NCBI GenBank assembly: GCA_025062095.1
Contig: JANXAZ010000028.1
Span: 1 to 42,899, forward strand
DNA: 42,899 nucleotides
Direction: 5' to 3'
DNA from: Geminicoccaceae bacterium
GTDB taxonomy: Bacteria; Pseudomonadota; Alphaproteobacteria; Geminicoccales; Geminicoccaceae
Shown: positions 1 through 8,949 of the stretch, one piece after another
Numbering within the stretch: the stretch's first letter is position 1
Layout of the letters: each line of letters starts with the position of its first letter
Program-made: the position numbers and the translations under genes
Notes under the pieces: generated by a model
Database searches by the model: none
What the model saw: only the letters and a program-made list of their open reading frames with translations
Told to the model about the DNA's origin: nothing

Positions 1-546
1 CTCGCGTTGCACATGGACGGGGCGCGCCTGATGAACGCGGTCGTGGCGACGGGGATCTCGGCGGCGCGTTTCTGCGCCCCCTTCGATTCCTGTTGGCTCG
101 ACTTCTCCAAAGGGCTCGGCGCCCCGGTGGGTGCGGTGCTCGCCGGCTCCCGCGCCTTCATCGAGGAAGCGTGGCGCTACAAGCAGATGCTGGGTGGCGC
201 GATGCGCCAGGCGGGGGTTCTCGCCGCGGCCTGCCGCTACGCGCTGCGCCATCACGTCGACCGGCTCGCCGAAGACCACGCGAACGCGCGCAGGCTCGCG
301 CGCGGGCTCGCCGAGCTCCCCGGGATCCGGCTCGACCCGCCGGAGGTGCAGACGAACATCGTGTTCTTCACCGTCGAGCGGCCGGGATGGGACGCCCAGC
401 GGCTCGTCGCCCGCCTCGCCGAAAAAGGTGTGCGGATGGGAGCGACGGGACCGCGGCGGGTGCGCGCCGTGACCCATCTCGGCGTCGACGCGGCGGCGAT
501 CGAGCGGGCGCTCGCCGCGCTGCGCACCGTGCTCGCGACGGATTGA
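1..546 (+). CDS. ltaE: Low-specificity L-threonine aldolase, C-terminal part (5' end outside window)
   Basis: PLP-dependent enzyme cleaving threonine or allo-threonine to glycine and acetaldehyde in the cytosol. The frame is open from base 1, so the gene starts upstream; 181 residues are visible. They begin with the LHMDGARL block that follows the cofactor-binding aspartate of this family, then the PLP-lysine motif DFSKGLGAPVGA, then the KQMLGGAMRQAG block, and end in the small C-terminal domain (QTNIVFF, RAVTHLGV). All are hallmarks of the beta-eliminating lyase / threonine aldolase family. The gene ends 3 bp before the convergent flavin reductase gene. A related beta-eliminating lyase cannot be fully excluded because the N-terminus is missing. 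Confidence 0.9.
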   Translation, partial: LALHMDGARLMNAVVATGISAARFCAPFDSCWLDFSKGLGAPVGAVLAGSRAFIEEAWRYKQMLGGAMRQAGVLAAACRYALRHHVDRLAEDHANARRLARGLAELPGIRLDPPEVQTNIVFFTVERPGWDAQRLVARLAEKGVRMGATGPRRVRAVTHLGVDAAAIERALAALRTVLATD

Positions 547-549
547 TCC

Positions 550-1047
550 TCAGAGCGGGAGCTGGGCGACGAGGCCGTATTCGCCCTCGTGATAGACGAG
601 CGGCTCGAGAGCGGGATCGGTGAGCACGGCCTCGACCGAGCCCAGAAAGATCGTGTGCGTGCCGGCTTCGAGGCTCTCGACGAGGATGCAGTCGAAGACC
701 GCGCGTGCGCCCTCGAGCACCGGCGCTCCCGTCACCAGGCGGACCCAGCGGCCCTCGGCGAAGCGCTCGGCCCCGCCGTGTCCCAGCCGGCCGGCGAACC
801 GATCGGCCAGCCGACGCTGGTGGGCGGCGAGGAGGTTGACACTGAAACAGCGGCTCGCACGGATGATCGGATTGGCCTCGGCCGCGCGGTGGACGCAGAC
901 CAGGAGCTGCGGAGGCTCCGCCGAGACCGAGCAGACCGCGGTGGCGGTGAGACCCGCGCGACGACCTTCGAACTCCGAGGCGACGACGGTGACACCCGCG
1001 GCGTGCAAGCGCATTCCGGCGATGAAGCGCTCGGGCGTGACGGGCAT
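550..1047 (-). CDS. Flavin reductase-like domain protein
   Basis: 165 residues with the FMN-binding split-barrel pattern of flavin reductases of two-component monooxygenases (HpaC-like): VTVVASEFEGRRAGLTATAV near residue 19, VSAEPPQLLVCV near 41, then CFSVNLLAAHQ near 67, and a GTHTIFLGSVEAV strand near 129. Such proteins reduce FMN or FAD with NAD(P)H and supply it to a partner oxygenase; some act as stand-alone flavoproteins. The ATG at 1047 is preceded by AGGTGG. It lies 68 bp downstream of the sugar transferase on the same strand, possibly cotranscribed, but functions look unrelated. No oxygenase partner is adjacent, so the physiological role is open. Confidence 0.85.
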   Translation of the reverse strand: MPVTPERFIAGMRLHAAGVTVVASEFEGRRAGLTATAVCSVSAEPPQLLVCVHRAAEANPIIRASRCFSVNLLAAHQRRLADRFAGRLGHGGAERFAEGRWVRLVTGAPVLEGARAVFDCILVESLEAGTHTIFLGSVEAVLTDPALEPLVYHEGEYGLVAQLPL

Positions 1048-1115
1048 GGCTCGCCACCTGGTCCGCTCGCGGCGCGAGACCGCCGAAGTCGAGCTGGAGC
1101 GCGACCGCGGCTCCG

Positions 1116-2591
1116 TCAATAGGCGCGCGGATCCCACAGGCCGTGAAGCACGGTGCGGATCAGGATCTCGAGGTCGAGCCGGAGCGACCAGCGCTGGATG
1201 TATTCCAGGTCGAGCTCGATCCGCCGCTGCATGTCGGCGAGCGAGCGGATCTCGCCGCGACAACCGCGGATCTGAGCGAGGCCGGTGATCCCCGGCTTGA
1301 CCCGATGGCGGGCGAGATAGCCGTCGACGAGCGCGGCGTAGCGATGGTCGTGCGCGACGGCGTGCGGACGCGGCCCCACGAGCGACATGTCGCCCTTGAG
1401 CACGTTGAAGAGCTGCGGGAGTTCGTCGAGGCTGGTGCGCCGCAAGAAACGACCGATCGCGGTCACCCGCGGATCCCGCGGGCGGGTATGACCCAACCCC
1501 GTCTCGGTTCCCCGGTCGCAAGCATCCGCGCGCATGGTCCGGAACTTGAGGACTTCGAACACCTCGCCGTTGAAGCCGCCCCGCTTTTGCCGATAGAACA
1601 CCGGCCCCGGCGAGCTCGCTTTGATCGCGAGCGCGATCAGGCCCATCAGGGGCGCGAGGATCAGGAGCAATAGAAACGCCAGGAGCCGGTCCTCGATCGC
1701 CTTCACCAGACGCGCGACCGGGCTCAGCGGCCGCTCGAACACGGTGAACATCGGCAGGCCGGCGAGCTCGACCAGGCCGCGGCTCGGGAGATGGAAGCCG
1801 ACGAGATCGCTCGCGAGCCGCACGTCGCACGGCAAGCCGCGCAATTTCTTCAAGCATTCGAGGATCCGCCCTTCCGCGCTCCAGGGCAGAGCGATCACGA
1901 TTTCGTCGACTCGATGGCGGCGGGCGAAGAGGAGGAGATCGTCGAGCGTCCCGAGGACGGGAAAGCCGCCCACGAATTGCGGGACGCGATCGCGGCGATC
2001 GTCGAACAGGCCGATCAGGCGGACCGAGGGATCGCGGCGGCGGACTTCGCGCACGAAGCGCTGGCCGAGCTCTCCCGCGCCCACGACGACGACGTTGCGC
2101 AAAAGACGGCCCTGGCGGCGCCAGCGGCGCTCGAGCGCCCCCAGGATCGCGCGAAAGACAAGAAGGCCCGTTGCCGCGGATGCACCCCAGGCGAGGAGCC
2201 AGGCGCCGGGGACGAGCTCCTCGCTGCCGGTGAGCCGAACCAGCGCGACCAGGGCGACGAGCGCCGTCGCCCAGCCCGAAAGCACGCGCACCGACCGGGC
2301 GCGCATCGAGAGGCGGAGCCCCTCGTCGTAGGCGCCGAACAGCTGCCAGAAGCAGAGCGCGAACAGAAGGCCGGTGAGCATCGCCCAAGCGAGGAGCGAG
2401 CGACCGAGCGGAGCGAAACCCCCGATCGCCGCGACGAGCGCCCCGCTCGCCAGGACGAGGAGGGCGTCACCCGCGCGCGCGACGCCGACGACGATCTCGG
2501 GGGCGAGCCAATCGCCGCCGCGAACGGCGACGGGCCGGTCGAGCTCCTCGCGCGCCGGGGGTCGCCGGATCTCGACTTCGCCGTCGTTCAT
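1116..2591 (-). CDS. Polyprenyl-phosphate sugar phosphotransferase (exopolysaccharide initiating enzyme, WcaJ/PssY type)
   Basis: 491 residues. It has about four N-terminal membrane helices (roughly residues 30-160), then a Rossmann-like domain starting with [15 protein letters not shown], a fifth helix ([15 protein letters not shown]), and the C-terminal catalytic domain of bacterial sugar transferases. The catalytic domain carries [41 protein letters not shown] and LVGPRPH. Family members move hexose-1-phosphate from a nucleotide sugar onto undecaprenyl phosphate to start exopolysaccharide or O-unit synthesis at the inner membrane. The sugar cannot be read from sequence. No other polysaccharide gene is nearby, so this is an orphan initiator here. 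ATG at 2591; a longer upstream reading frame exists but has no coding character. Confidence 0.92.
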   Translation of the reverse strand: MNDGEVEIRRPPAREELDRPVAVRGGDWLAPEIVVGVARAGDALLVLASGALVAAIGGFAPLGRSLLAWAMLTGLLFALCFWQLFGAYDEGLRLSMRARSVRVLSGWATALVALVALVRLTGSEELVPGAWLLAWGASAATGLLVFRAILGALERRWRRQGRLLRNVVVVGAGELGQRFVREVRRRDPSVRLIGLFDDRRDRVPQFVGGFPVLGTLDDLLLFARRHRVDEIVIALPWSAEGRILECLKKLRGLPCDVRLASDLVGFHLPSRGLVELAGLPMFTVFERPLSPVARLVKAIEDRLLAFLLLLILAPLMGLIALAIKASSPGPVFYRQKRGGFNGEVFEVLKFRTMRADACDRGTETGLGHTRPRDPRVTAIGRFLRRTSLDELPQLFNVLKGDMSLVGPRPHAVAHDHRYAALVDGYLARHRVKPGITGLAQIRGCRGEIRSLADMQRRIELDLEYIQRWSLRLDLEILIRTVLHGLWDPRAY

Positions 2592-2782
2592 CCGCTCACC
2601 CGCGTTCGCCGCACCGCCACGGCGTCTCCGGCCCGAGCGACCCGCGCGAAGATGGCGTGCACGCACAAGTCTTCTACCATTACGCGGGAAGACCGGCAAC
2701 CGCCGAGACCACCGGGAGGATTGTCTCGTCCGCCGGGCGCGGCTAGGTTTTGCTGCAACGCAGCATGGACCGAGGAGGCCCG

Positions 2783-3361
2783 ATGTTCGCACCGCTCCCC
2801 ACCCCGGCCGGAGTTTCCGAAATCGCGCGGTTGCTCGAGGTGCAACGCCGGATGATCGAGGCGTTGGGCCACGGCACGCGCATCCTCGCCGACGCGACGC
2901 GCGGCTGCGCCGAACATCAAACGGTGATCGCCCGGCTCGCACTGCTCGAGTTCGCCCTCCGCGTCCCGGCTCTCGGTGCGGTTTTTTGCTACGCCGACAT
3001 GCGCGAACGGACGGCCGAGCTCGGTTCGCTCGTCGCACGGCTCGGTCGCGAGGCCGCGGCATTGCAGCGCATCGTGAACGAAACCCAGCTCGCGCTTCTC
3101 GACGAGACCCGCCGCCTCTGGCTCGGGCCGCGGGCCGCTCCGCCGCAATCCCCGGCTTCCGAAGAGCCGGCACCGGGAGCGCATCCCGCCCCCGCGGAAC
3201 CGGAAGCGGCAGCAGCGGAAACGCCCGCGGTGCCGGTGGAGGCCGTTTCGCCCGAGATCGAGGCGACGTCCGCTCCGCCCGTCGAACCCGAGGTGCGCGA
3301 AGAGGAGACGGCCGGCTCGACCCGCGCCCGTCGCGGACGCAAGAGCTCTGCCGAGGCCTGA
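2783..3361 (+). CDS. Small helical protein with Pro/Ala/Glu-rich tail, phasin-like (uncertain)
   Basis: 192 residues in two parts. Residues 1-115 are predicted mostly helical and amphipathic (ARLLEVQRRMIEALGHGT, then RTAELGSLVARLGREAAALQ), as in phasin or phasin-like proteins of PHA granules. The remainder is low-complexity Pro/Ala/Glu-rich and ends in a basic RARRGRKSS patch. The start is set by GAGGAGG at 2772-2778 just before ATG 2783; an ATG at 2765 would place this Shine-Dalgarno inside the gene. No cysteine-based or catalytic motif is visible. A phasin role is only an analogy from length and helix pattern; no PHA gene is nearby. Monocistronic: the preceding gene is divergent and a terminator-like hairpin follows. 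Confidence 0.7.
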   Translation: MFAPLPTPAGVSEIARLLEVQRRMIEALGHGTRILADATRGCAEHQTVIARLALLEFALRVPALGAVFCYADMRERTAELGSLVARLGREAAALQRIVNETQLALLDETRRLWLGPRAAPPQSPASEEPAPGAHPAPAEPEAAAAETPAVPVEAVSPEIEATSAPPVEPEVREEETAGSTRARRGRKSSAEA

Positions 3362-3724
3362 GCGCGCCGAGCGTTCGGCTCGCGCGAGCGCGTCGAATGC
3401 GCCGCTGGGGTTCGGCTCCTTGCGCGCGCTCTCTTCCGCTCGGCCCGCCGCCACGACCCCGGCGGGCCGCTCGCTTTTCCGAGCGGGCCGAACCGAACGG
3501 CCCTCGTCCCCGGGTCGCGCGCGAAGCCGGAAGGACCACCGGCGGTGCGGGCGGCTTCGGCCGCTTCTCGAGGGCTCGGGCGCGCCGGTGGGAGGGAAGG
3601 CGGAAGCGGCCGGTGCGCGGGCGAGGATCGCCGGAAGAGCCACGGCCGCGCCTTCGGCGATCGGCCCGCGACCGTGCCGCGCCCCGAGATCGCGCCGCTC
3701 GAGCAGCGGTCGCATCGCACGTTC
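3362..3724. other. Intergenic region (363 bp) between convergent genes
   Basis: No convincing gene in either direction. Reading frames here are long only because the DNA is so GC-rich; their translations are Arg/Ala/Pro-rich and resemble no protein family. The one clear structure is the hairpin at 3441-3478. Confidence 0.6.
3441..3478 (+). terminator. Rho-independent-like terminator of the helical-protein gene
   Basis: Perfect 10-bp inverted repeat (CGGCCCGCCG at 3441-3450, CGGCGGGCCG at 3460-3469) with a 9-nt loop, followed by CTCGCTTTTC. The T-run is short and offset by 5 nt, so termination may be weak. It lies 80 bp downstream of the stop at 3361. Confidence 0.55.
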
Positions 3725-4738
3725 TCAACGGCCCAACACCGTGCACGGATCGCCCGCGCTGGCGATCTTCGCGCACAATTCGGCGGCCTCCGAACGCGAC
3801 TTCAACGGACCGGCGATGACGCGCCAGAAGGTCCCCTTGCCCGGGATCTCCACCTTTTGCGCCGGCTGCAGGGAAAGGGCGGCGAGTTGCGGATGGCGCG
3901 CGACGAGCCGGCGCCATTCTTGCTCGAGACGATCGGCGTCGCGGATCGATCCGAGATGGAGCCTGAAGGTTCCCGACGGCGCGGCACCCTCGGCCGCCGC
4001 CAGCGCCCCGCCTTCGGCAGCGGCGACGGGCGCGGTCCGCGAGCGCTCCGAGGCCCGTGCGGGCGCGCTCGGCGGAGGCGTCGCGGTGGACGGGGGAGCG
4101 GTCGTTTCCGCGCGGGCGACCGACCGCTCCCCGCGCAGCTCGGCGAGCGCGGTTTCGATCGCGCGCGCGGTGGGATCGCGAGGGCCGAGGCTCGCGCGGG
4201 CGATCCGCGCCGCGCGCTCGAGCCGTTCGCGGGCGGACGCGTGTTCGCCGCGTCGGAGCTCAAGCTGAGCGAGATTGACGAGGGCCCGCGCGACGTCCGG
4301 GTGATCGGCGCCGAGCGTGCGCTCGAGCAGCTCGAGGCTGCGGTTGAAAAGAGTCTCGGCCTCCGCGAGCCGTCCCTGGGAGAGACGGACGAGGCCGAGA
4401 TTGTTGAGGCTCACGGCGAGCGCGGGGCTGCGCCCTCCGGCCGCCTCGTCGAGCCGGATCGCGCGCTGCAAGAGCTGCGCCGCCTCGTCGAGGCGGCCCA
4501 GCCGGCGATAGACCTCGCCCAGATTGTTGAGATCGACCGCGAGACGGGGATCGTCGGGGCCCAGAGCGCGCTCGGCGAGCTCGAGCACGCGCTCGAAAGC
4601 GCGCGCGGCTTCGACGAGTTTGCCGGCTTCGAGCAGAGCCTGGCCGCGGCGGTACGCTTCCTCGGCTTCGTCCGCGCGCATCGGAGCGGCGCCCAGGACC
4701 AGCGCGAGGAAAACCAAGAGCACGCGCAATCGCGCCAT
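3725..4738 (-). CDS. Secreted TPR-repeat protein with C-terminal SPOR domain
   Basis: 337 residues. A signal peptide covers about residues 1-23 (MARLRVLLVFLALVLGAAPM). Tetratricopeptide repeats of the kinesin-light-chain type cover about 25-190, with repeated LNNLGEVYRRLGRLDEAAQL and VNLAQLELRRGEHASA units. An Ala/Pro/Ser linker follows, then a SPOR domain from about 258 to the end (TFRLHLGSIRDADRLEQEW, FWRVIAGPLKSRSEAAELC). SPOR domains bind denuded peptidoglycan glycans at division sites, and TPRs mediate protein contacts, so an envelope or septal scaffold role is likely. GGAGGG precedes ATG 4738. Two cysteines near the C-terminus (in AELCAKI and DPCTVLG) match the pair seen in many SPOR domains. 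Confidence 0.88.
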   Translation of the reverse strand: MARLRVLLVFLALVLGAAPMRADEAEEAYRRGQALLEAGKLVEAARAFERVLELAERALGPDDPRLAVDLNNLGEVYRRLGRLDEAAQLLQRAIRLDEAAGGRSPALAVSLNNLGLVRLSQGRLAEAETLFNRSLELLERTLGADHPDVARALVNLAQLELRRGEHASARERLERAARIARASLGPRDPTARAIETALAELRGERSVARAETTAPPSTATPPPSAPARASERSRTAPVAAAEGGALAAAEGAAPSGTFRLHLGSIRDADRLEQEWRRLVARHPQLAALSLQPAQKVEIPGKGTFWRVIAGPLKSRSEAAELCAKIASAGDPCTVLGR

Positions 4739-5205
4739 CGACGCCCTCCACGGATCTCGCGACGGGGAGGCGACATCCCCGCGCTGCCTCGTCGGGTCCT
4801 TCTCCCCGGACGAAGGCTCTGGCATAGCCGGGCGGTGGTCGGGCCGCATCCCGCCAACGAGCCGATGTTCGGGACCCGGCGCGCCACTCGAGGTAGAAGG
4901 TCCGTGACGTTCGGCACGCCCAGAAACTACCCCGCGTTCGGTAAACGATCCCCTAAAATCGCAGATGCCGGCCACCGTTTCGATCCCCCGGGAGCACGGG
5001 TCCGGTTGGCGACGCGCGGCTCTCGGATGCGTGCTCGGGACGCGGAAGCCACGAGAACCCCTCCCGCGCTCGGTCGAGCGATCGCGCCCTCGGCACGGCG
5101 GTCGCGCGCCGCTCGAGAAGCGAAAGAATCGCCCGCGGATGAACCGGGCGCAACGTGACGGAGTATAAGGTGAGTGCCGACCGCCCGGAGCAACGGAGGA
5201 ACGCC
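4739..5205. other. Intergenic region (467 bp) between divergent TPR-SPOR and folE genes
   Basis: No supported gene. It should contain the promoters of both flanking genes. A TATAAGG at 5164-5170 could be a -10 element for folE, but I see no convincing -35. Slightly AT-richer stretch around 4925-4965 (GTAAACG, CCTAAAATCG) could hold a promoter for the minus-strand gene. No repeat stands out. Confidence 0.45.
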
Positions 5206-5862
5206 GTGAGCCTCTCTCCCCTCGTTCGCGATCACACCGTCGGCGGTGCGGCGGAGCGCTCGGTCGCTTTCCGACGTCCCTCGCGGGCGGAAGCCGAAGA
5301 GGCGGTGCGCACCTTGCTCCGGTGGATCGGGGAAGATCCCGAACGCGAAGGGCTCAAGGAAACGCCGCACCGGGTCGTCGAAGCCTTCCGCGAGCACTTC
5401 CGAGGCTACGCGGTGGATCCGGCCGAGATCTTGCGCAAGACCTTCGAGGAGGTCGAAGGTTACGACGAGATGGTGGTGCTCAGGGACATCGCCTTCGAGA
5501 GCCACTGCGAACATCATCTCGCCCCGATCATCGGTCGCGCTCATGTCGCTTATCTGCCGGTTCGCCGCGTCGTCGGCATCTCCAAGCTCGCCCGACTCGT
5601 CGACGCCTACGCCAAGCGGCTGCAGATCCAGGAGCGGATGACGGCGCAGATCGCCGATACGATCCAAGAGGTGCTCCAGCCGCGCGGGGTCGGGGTGGTG
5701 ATCGAAGCGGTCCACCACTGCATGACCACCCGGGGCACCTACAAGCCGGGCTCGATCATGGTTACGAGCCGGCTGTTGGGCGAGTTCCGCACCAACCCCG
5801 AAACCCGCCGCGAGTTCCTCGCGATCGTCGGCAAGACGAACCTCGACCTGCTGCAGCGCTGA
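5206..5862 (+). CDS. folE: GTP cyclohydrolase I (FolE1)
   Basis: 218 residues; converts GTP to 7,8-dihydroneopterin triphosphate, first step of tetrahydrofolate synthesis. The zinc ligands are present: Cys101 and His104 in [10 protein letters not shown], and Cys172 in HHCMTTRG. The substrate-binding region [20 protein letters not shown] (residues 123-142) and the catalytic HCEHH motif are intact. The N-terminal arm ([20 protein letters not shown]) is canonical. Start chosen at GTG 5206 because GGAGG at 5195-5199 is well placed; in-frame GTGs at 5155 and 5170 have poorer sites. It stands next to formate-THF ligase, another folate gene, though transcribed convergently. Confidence 0.96.
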   Translation: MSLSPLVRDHTVGGAAERSVAFRRPSRAEAEEAVRTLLRWIGEDPEREGLKETPHRVVEAFREHFRGYAVDPAEILRKTFEEVEGYDEMVVLRDIAFESHCEHHLAPIIGRAHVAYLPVRRVVGISKLARLVDAYAKRLQIQERMTAQIADTIQEVLQPRGVGVVIEAVHHCMTTRGTYKPGSIMVTSRLLGEFRTNPETRREFLAIVGKTNLDLLQR

Positions 5863-6067
5863 TCCCCGTCGAGGCAAATCCGCGGGCAGAAGCGCGCAAT
5901 TTCGTGCGCTCGCGCGTTCGGCGGCCGAAACTCGCCCGCGCGCGGCGCGGCGGCCCGTGGCGAGCTCTTTCGGCTTTCGCACCGACCCGATCCCGGCGGT
6001 GGTCGCCGAGGCGCGGGACAACGGGCGCGAGGAGCGGCGCTCGGCTCCGCGGAGCGGAAGCGGGCGC

Positions 6068-7786
6068 TCAGCGCAAACCCGAGACGCGTCCGCTCGGGTC
6101 GATCCGGAGATCGAGGGCCGCCGGTCGACGCGGCAGACCCGGCATGGTGGTGACGTCGCCGGCGAGAACCACGACGAACCCCGCTCCCGCGGCCAGACGC
6201 ACCTCGCGCACGGGCAAGAGGAAATCGCGCGGAGCACCGCGCAAACGCGGATCGGCCGACAGGCTCGCCGGTGTCTTGGCGATGCACACCGGAAGTCCGC
6301 CGAAGCCGCCGGCTTGCAAGCCGGCCAAGACCTCGGCTGCGCTTTTTTCGACGACGATGTCGGAAGCGCCGTAGATCTCGCGGGCCACGGTTCGGATCTT
6401 CTCGTCGAGAGGAAGTCGGTCTTCGTACAGAAGACGAGCTCCGCCATCGGGCGACGGAGGGGCGGAGGAGAAAACGCCTCGTCCGTCGCCTTCGAGGGTC
6501 GCGAGGAGAAGCTCGGCGAGCGCGAGCGCGCCCGCGCCCCCGTCGCGGTAATGCGAGCACGCGGCCGCCTGCACTCCGAAGCGGTCCCGGCAGGCTTCGG
6601 TGACGAGAGCGAGCTCCTCCGCGCCGTCGTGCTCGAAACGGTTGAGGGCGACCACGGTCGGCAATCCCAGCCGGGCGAGGATCGCGAGATGTCGCTCGAG
6701 ATTGGCGAGACCCCGGGCGACGGCGGCCGGATCCGGCCGCTCCAGCGCCTGGTGCTCCGCCCCGCCGTGGTACCGCAGCGCCCGAAGCGAGACGACGAGG
6801 ACCGCGGCATCGGGAAACAGGCCGGTCGCCCGGCTCTTGATGTCGACGAATTTCTCGGCACCGAGGTCGGCCCCGAAGCCCGCCTCGGTGATCACGACCT
6901 CGGCCAGCGCGAGCGCGGTCGCGGTCGCGATCGCGCTGTTGCAACCGTGCGCGATGTTCGCGAAGGGACCGCCGTGGACGAGAGCCGGTGTGCCTTCGAG
7001 GGTCTGCACGAGGTTGGGGGCCAAGGCCTCGCTCAAGAGCACGGTCATCGCCCGATGGGCTTCGAGCTCGGCGGCCGAGACGGGGCGACCCGTGCGATCG
7101 AAGCCGACGACGATCCGCCCGAGCCGATCTTCGAGCTCGGCGAGGTCGCGGGCGAGACAGAAGATCGCCATGACCTCGGAGGCCGCGGTGATGTCGAAGC
7201 CGCTTTCGCGCGGCACACCGTTTCCCGGCCCGCCCAGACCGAGGACGATCCTGCGCAAAGCCCGGTCGTCGAGATCGAGCACGCGGCGCCAGCACGGCCG
7301 ACGCGGATCGATGCCGAGCGCGTTGCCCCAGTGCAGGTGATTGTCGAGCAGCGCCGCGAGGAGATTGTGCGCCGCGCCGACGGCGTGGATGTCGCCCGTG
7401 AAGTGCAGATCGATGCGCTCGCTCGGGACGACCCGCGCTCGGCCTCCGCCGGTTCCGCCGCCTTTGGCGCCGAGCGCGGGTCCGAGAGAGGGCTCGCGCA
7501 GGCACACCACGGCTCTTCGACCGAGCCGGCGGAGCGCATCGGCGAGGCCGATCGCGGTCGTGGTCTTGCCCTCTCCGGCCGGGGTGGGGGTGATCGCGGT
7601 GACCAGTACGAGCCGGCCGCGCGGGCGCGAGACGAGCCCGCGCAGCCAATCGCGATCGATCTTCGCCGCGTCGCGGCCGTAAGGCACGAGCGCGGCCTCG
7701 GGGATGCCGAGATCGGACGCGACCTCGGCGATCGGGCGCGGCCCCTTTTCGATCCGGCTCGCCGCTTGCCCTGAGCTGGCGACCAT
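6068..7786 (-). CDS. fhs: Formate-tetrahydrofolate ligase
   Basis: 572 residues from ATG 7786 (an in-frame GTG lies at 7804). It makes 10-formyl-THF from formate, ATP and THF in the cytosol. The P-loop TPTPAGEGKTTT (about 66-77) and the second family signature VVSLRALRYHGGA are present. The first signature is altered: residues 106-116 read GAKGGGTGGGR where the family normally has G-x-KGGAAGGGY. The following SERIDLHFTGDIHAVGAAHN block is normal. The enzyme is therefore clearly of this family and probably active, but divergent. In the context of formate dehydrogenase and amine oxidation genes it would route formate into one-carbon biosynthesis. It is convergent with folE, 205 bp apart, with no clear terminator between. 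Confidence 0.95.
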   Translation of the reverse strand: MVASSGQAASRIEKGPRPIAEVASDLGIPEAALVPYGRDAAKIDRDWLRGLVSRPRGRLVLVTAITPTPAGEGKTTTAIGLADALRRLGRRAVVCLREPSLGPALGAKGGGTGGGRARVVPSERIDLHFTGDIHAVGAAHNLLAALLDNHLHWGNALGIDPRRPCWRRVLDLDDRALRRIVLGLGGPGNGVPRESGFDITAASEVMAIFCLARDLAELEDRLGRIVVGFDRTGRPVSAAELEAHRAMTVLLSEALAPNLVQTLEGTPALVHGGPFANIAHGCNSAIATATALALAEVVITEAGFGADLGAEKFVDIKSRATGLFPDAAVLVVSLRALRYHGGAEHQALERPDPAAVARGLANLERHLAILARLGLPTVVALNRFEHDGAEELALVTEACRDRFGVQAAACSHYRDGGAGALALAELLLATLEGDGRGVFSSAPPSPDGGARLLYEDRLPLDEKIRTVAREIYGASDIVVEKSAAEVLAGLQAGGFGGLPVCIAKTPASLSADPRLRGAPRDFLLPVREVRLAAGAGFVVVLAGDVTTMPGLPRRPAALDLRIDPSGRVSGLR

Positions 7787-7982
7787 CTGACCCGTCGACG
7801 ACACCGATCGCCGGCAGCCTAAGCCGGGTCGCGCGCGCTGAGGAGAGACGCCGTCCGCACTCGCCCCCGCCCCTCGGCGGACGACCGAGGCGCGCGCCGC
7901 GGGCTCGCCGCGAGCCGCGGAGGCGTTGACGAAGCCCGCTTCCTATCGCAGCCTGCCGAGAAAGCGCCGAGGAGGTCCGGTC

Positions 7983-8786
7983 ATGTTCCGAGCGGCGATG
8001 CACACGGGCTCGCTCGCGGTGATGCTGCTCTCGGGCACGGTCGCGACGAGCGGGGCGCAGGGCATCCCGGTCGATCTCGAGCTCGTGCTCGCGGTCGACG
8101 TCTCGCGCTCGATGGACGTCGACGAGCAAGAACTCCAGCGCCGAGGTTATCTCGAGGCGATCACCGCTCCCGAAGTGATCCAGGCGATCCGGGCGGGTGC
8201 CTACGGCCGGATCGCGGTGACCTATGTCGAATGGTCGGGCCCCGGCTACCAGCAGGTCGTGGTGCCCTGGCGGCTCATCGAGGACCGGGCGAGCGCCGAG
8301 GCCTTCGCGGCCGCGCTCGCCGAAGCACCGCTCGTGCGCGAAAGCTGGACCTCGATCTCCTCTGCCCTTCTCTTCGCCGCTCAGCTCTTCGAGAAGAGTC
8401 CCTACCGAGGGCTGCGGCGGGTCATCGACGTTTCGGGCGACGGTCCCAACAACGCCGGTCCTCTCATCGAGCCCGTGCGCGACTCGGTGCTCGAACGCGA
8501 CATCGTCATCAACGGTCTGCCGATCATGCTCAAAGAGGCGCATCCCGGCTTCGGGAGCATCCCCGACCTCGACGTCTATTACGAGGACTGCGTCATCGGC
8601 GGTCCCGGCTCTTTCGCCATCGCGGTGCGCGCGCGCGAGCAGTTCGTGCCCGCCATCCGCCAGAAGCTCGTGCTCGAAGTAGCCGGCCGCACCCCCGAGG
8701 TCGTCCTGGTCGCCGAGCGCGGAAAAGAGAAGCGGATCGACTGTCTGATCGGCGAGAAGATCCGCATGCAGTGGCTCGGACGGTGA
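7983..8786 (+). CDS. Secreted DUF1194 protein (von Willebrand A-like)
   Basis: 267 residues. A signal peptide (about 1-27, ending TSGAQG) is followed by a VWA-type fold. VDVSRSMD carries the DxSxS MIDAS metal-binding motif, TWTSISSAL-like SWTSISSALLFA supplies the conserved Thr/Ser region, and VIDVSGDGPNN the conserved Asp. The family is DUF1194, found mainly in alphaproteobacteria; function unknown, presumably periplasmic metal-dependent protein binding. AGGAGG at 7970-7975 sits 7 nt before ATG 7983. It is preceded by a divergent gene, so it has its own promoter. Confidence 0.9.
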   Translation: MFRAAMHTGSLAVMLLSGTVATSGAQGIPVDLELVLAVDVSRSMDVDEQELQRRGYLEAITAPEVIQAIRAGAYGRIAVTYVEWSGPGYQQVVVPWRLIEDRASAEAFAAALAEAPLVRESWTSISSALLFAAQLFEKSPYRGLRRVIDVSGDGPNNAGPLIEPVRDSVLERDIVINGLPIMLKEAHPGFGSIPDLDVYYEDCVIGGPGSFAIAVRAREQFVPAIRQKLVLEVAGRTPEVVLVAERGKEKRIDCLIGEKIRMQWLGR

Positions 8787-8949
8787 GCCGCCGCGAGAGG
8801 CGGCCGCGGCGCCGCTCGCGCACGGGCGACACCGCCCCCCGCCGTCCACGGGGTCCGAGGCCGCGCGAAAGAACGCGCTCGGGGCGCGCGGGAGGCGGTT
8901 GACCGCGCGCGGTTCGCGGCGCAGCCTGAAAACCGAGGAGAGCGTCGCG

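Noticed and set aside
1116-3917. Very long minus-strand open frames extending upstream of the sugar transferase, and many similar long frames antisense to real genes
   Set aside because: GC-driven shadows: Arg/Pro/Ala-rich translations without motifs, and the true starts have good Shine-Dalgarno sites.
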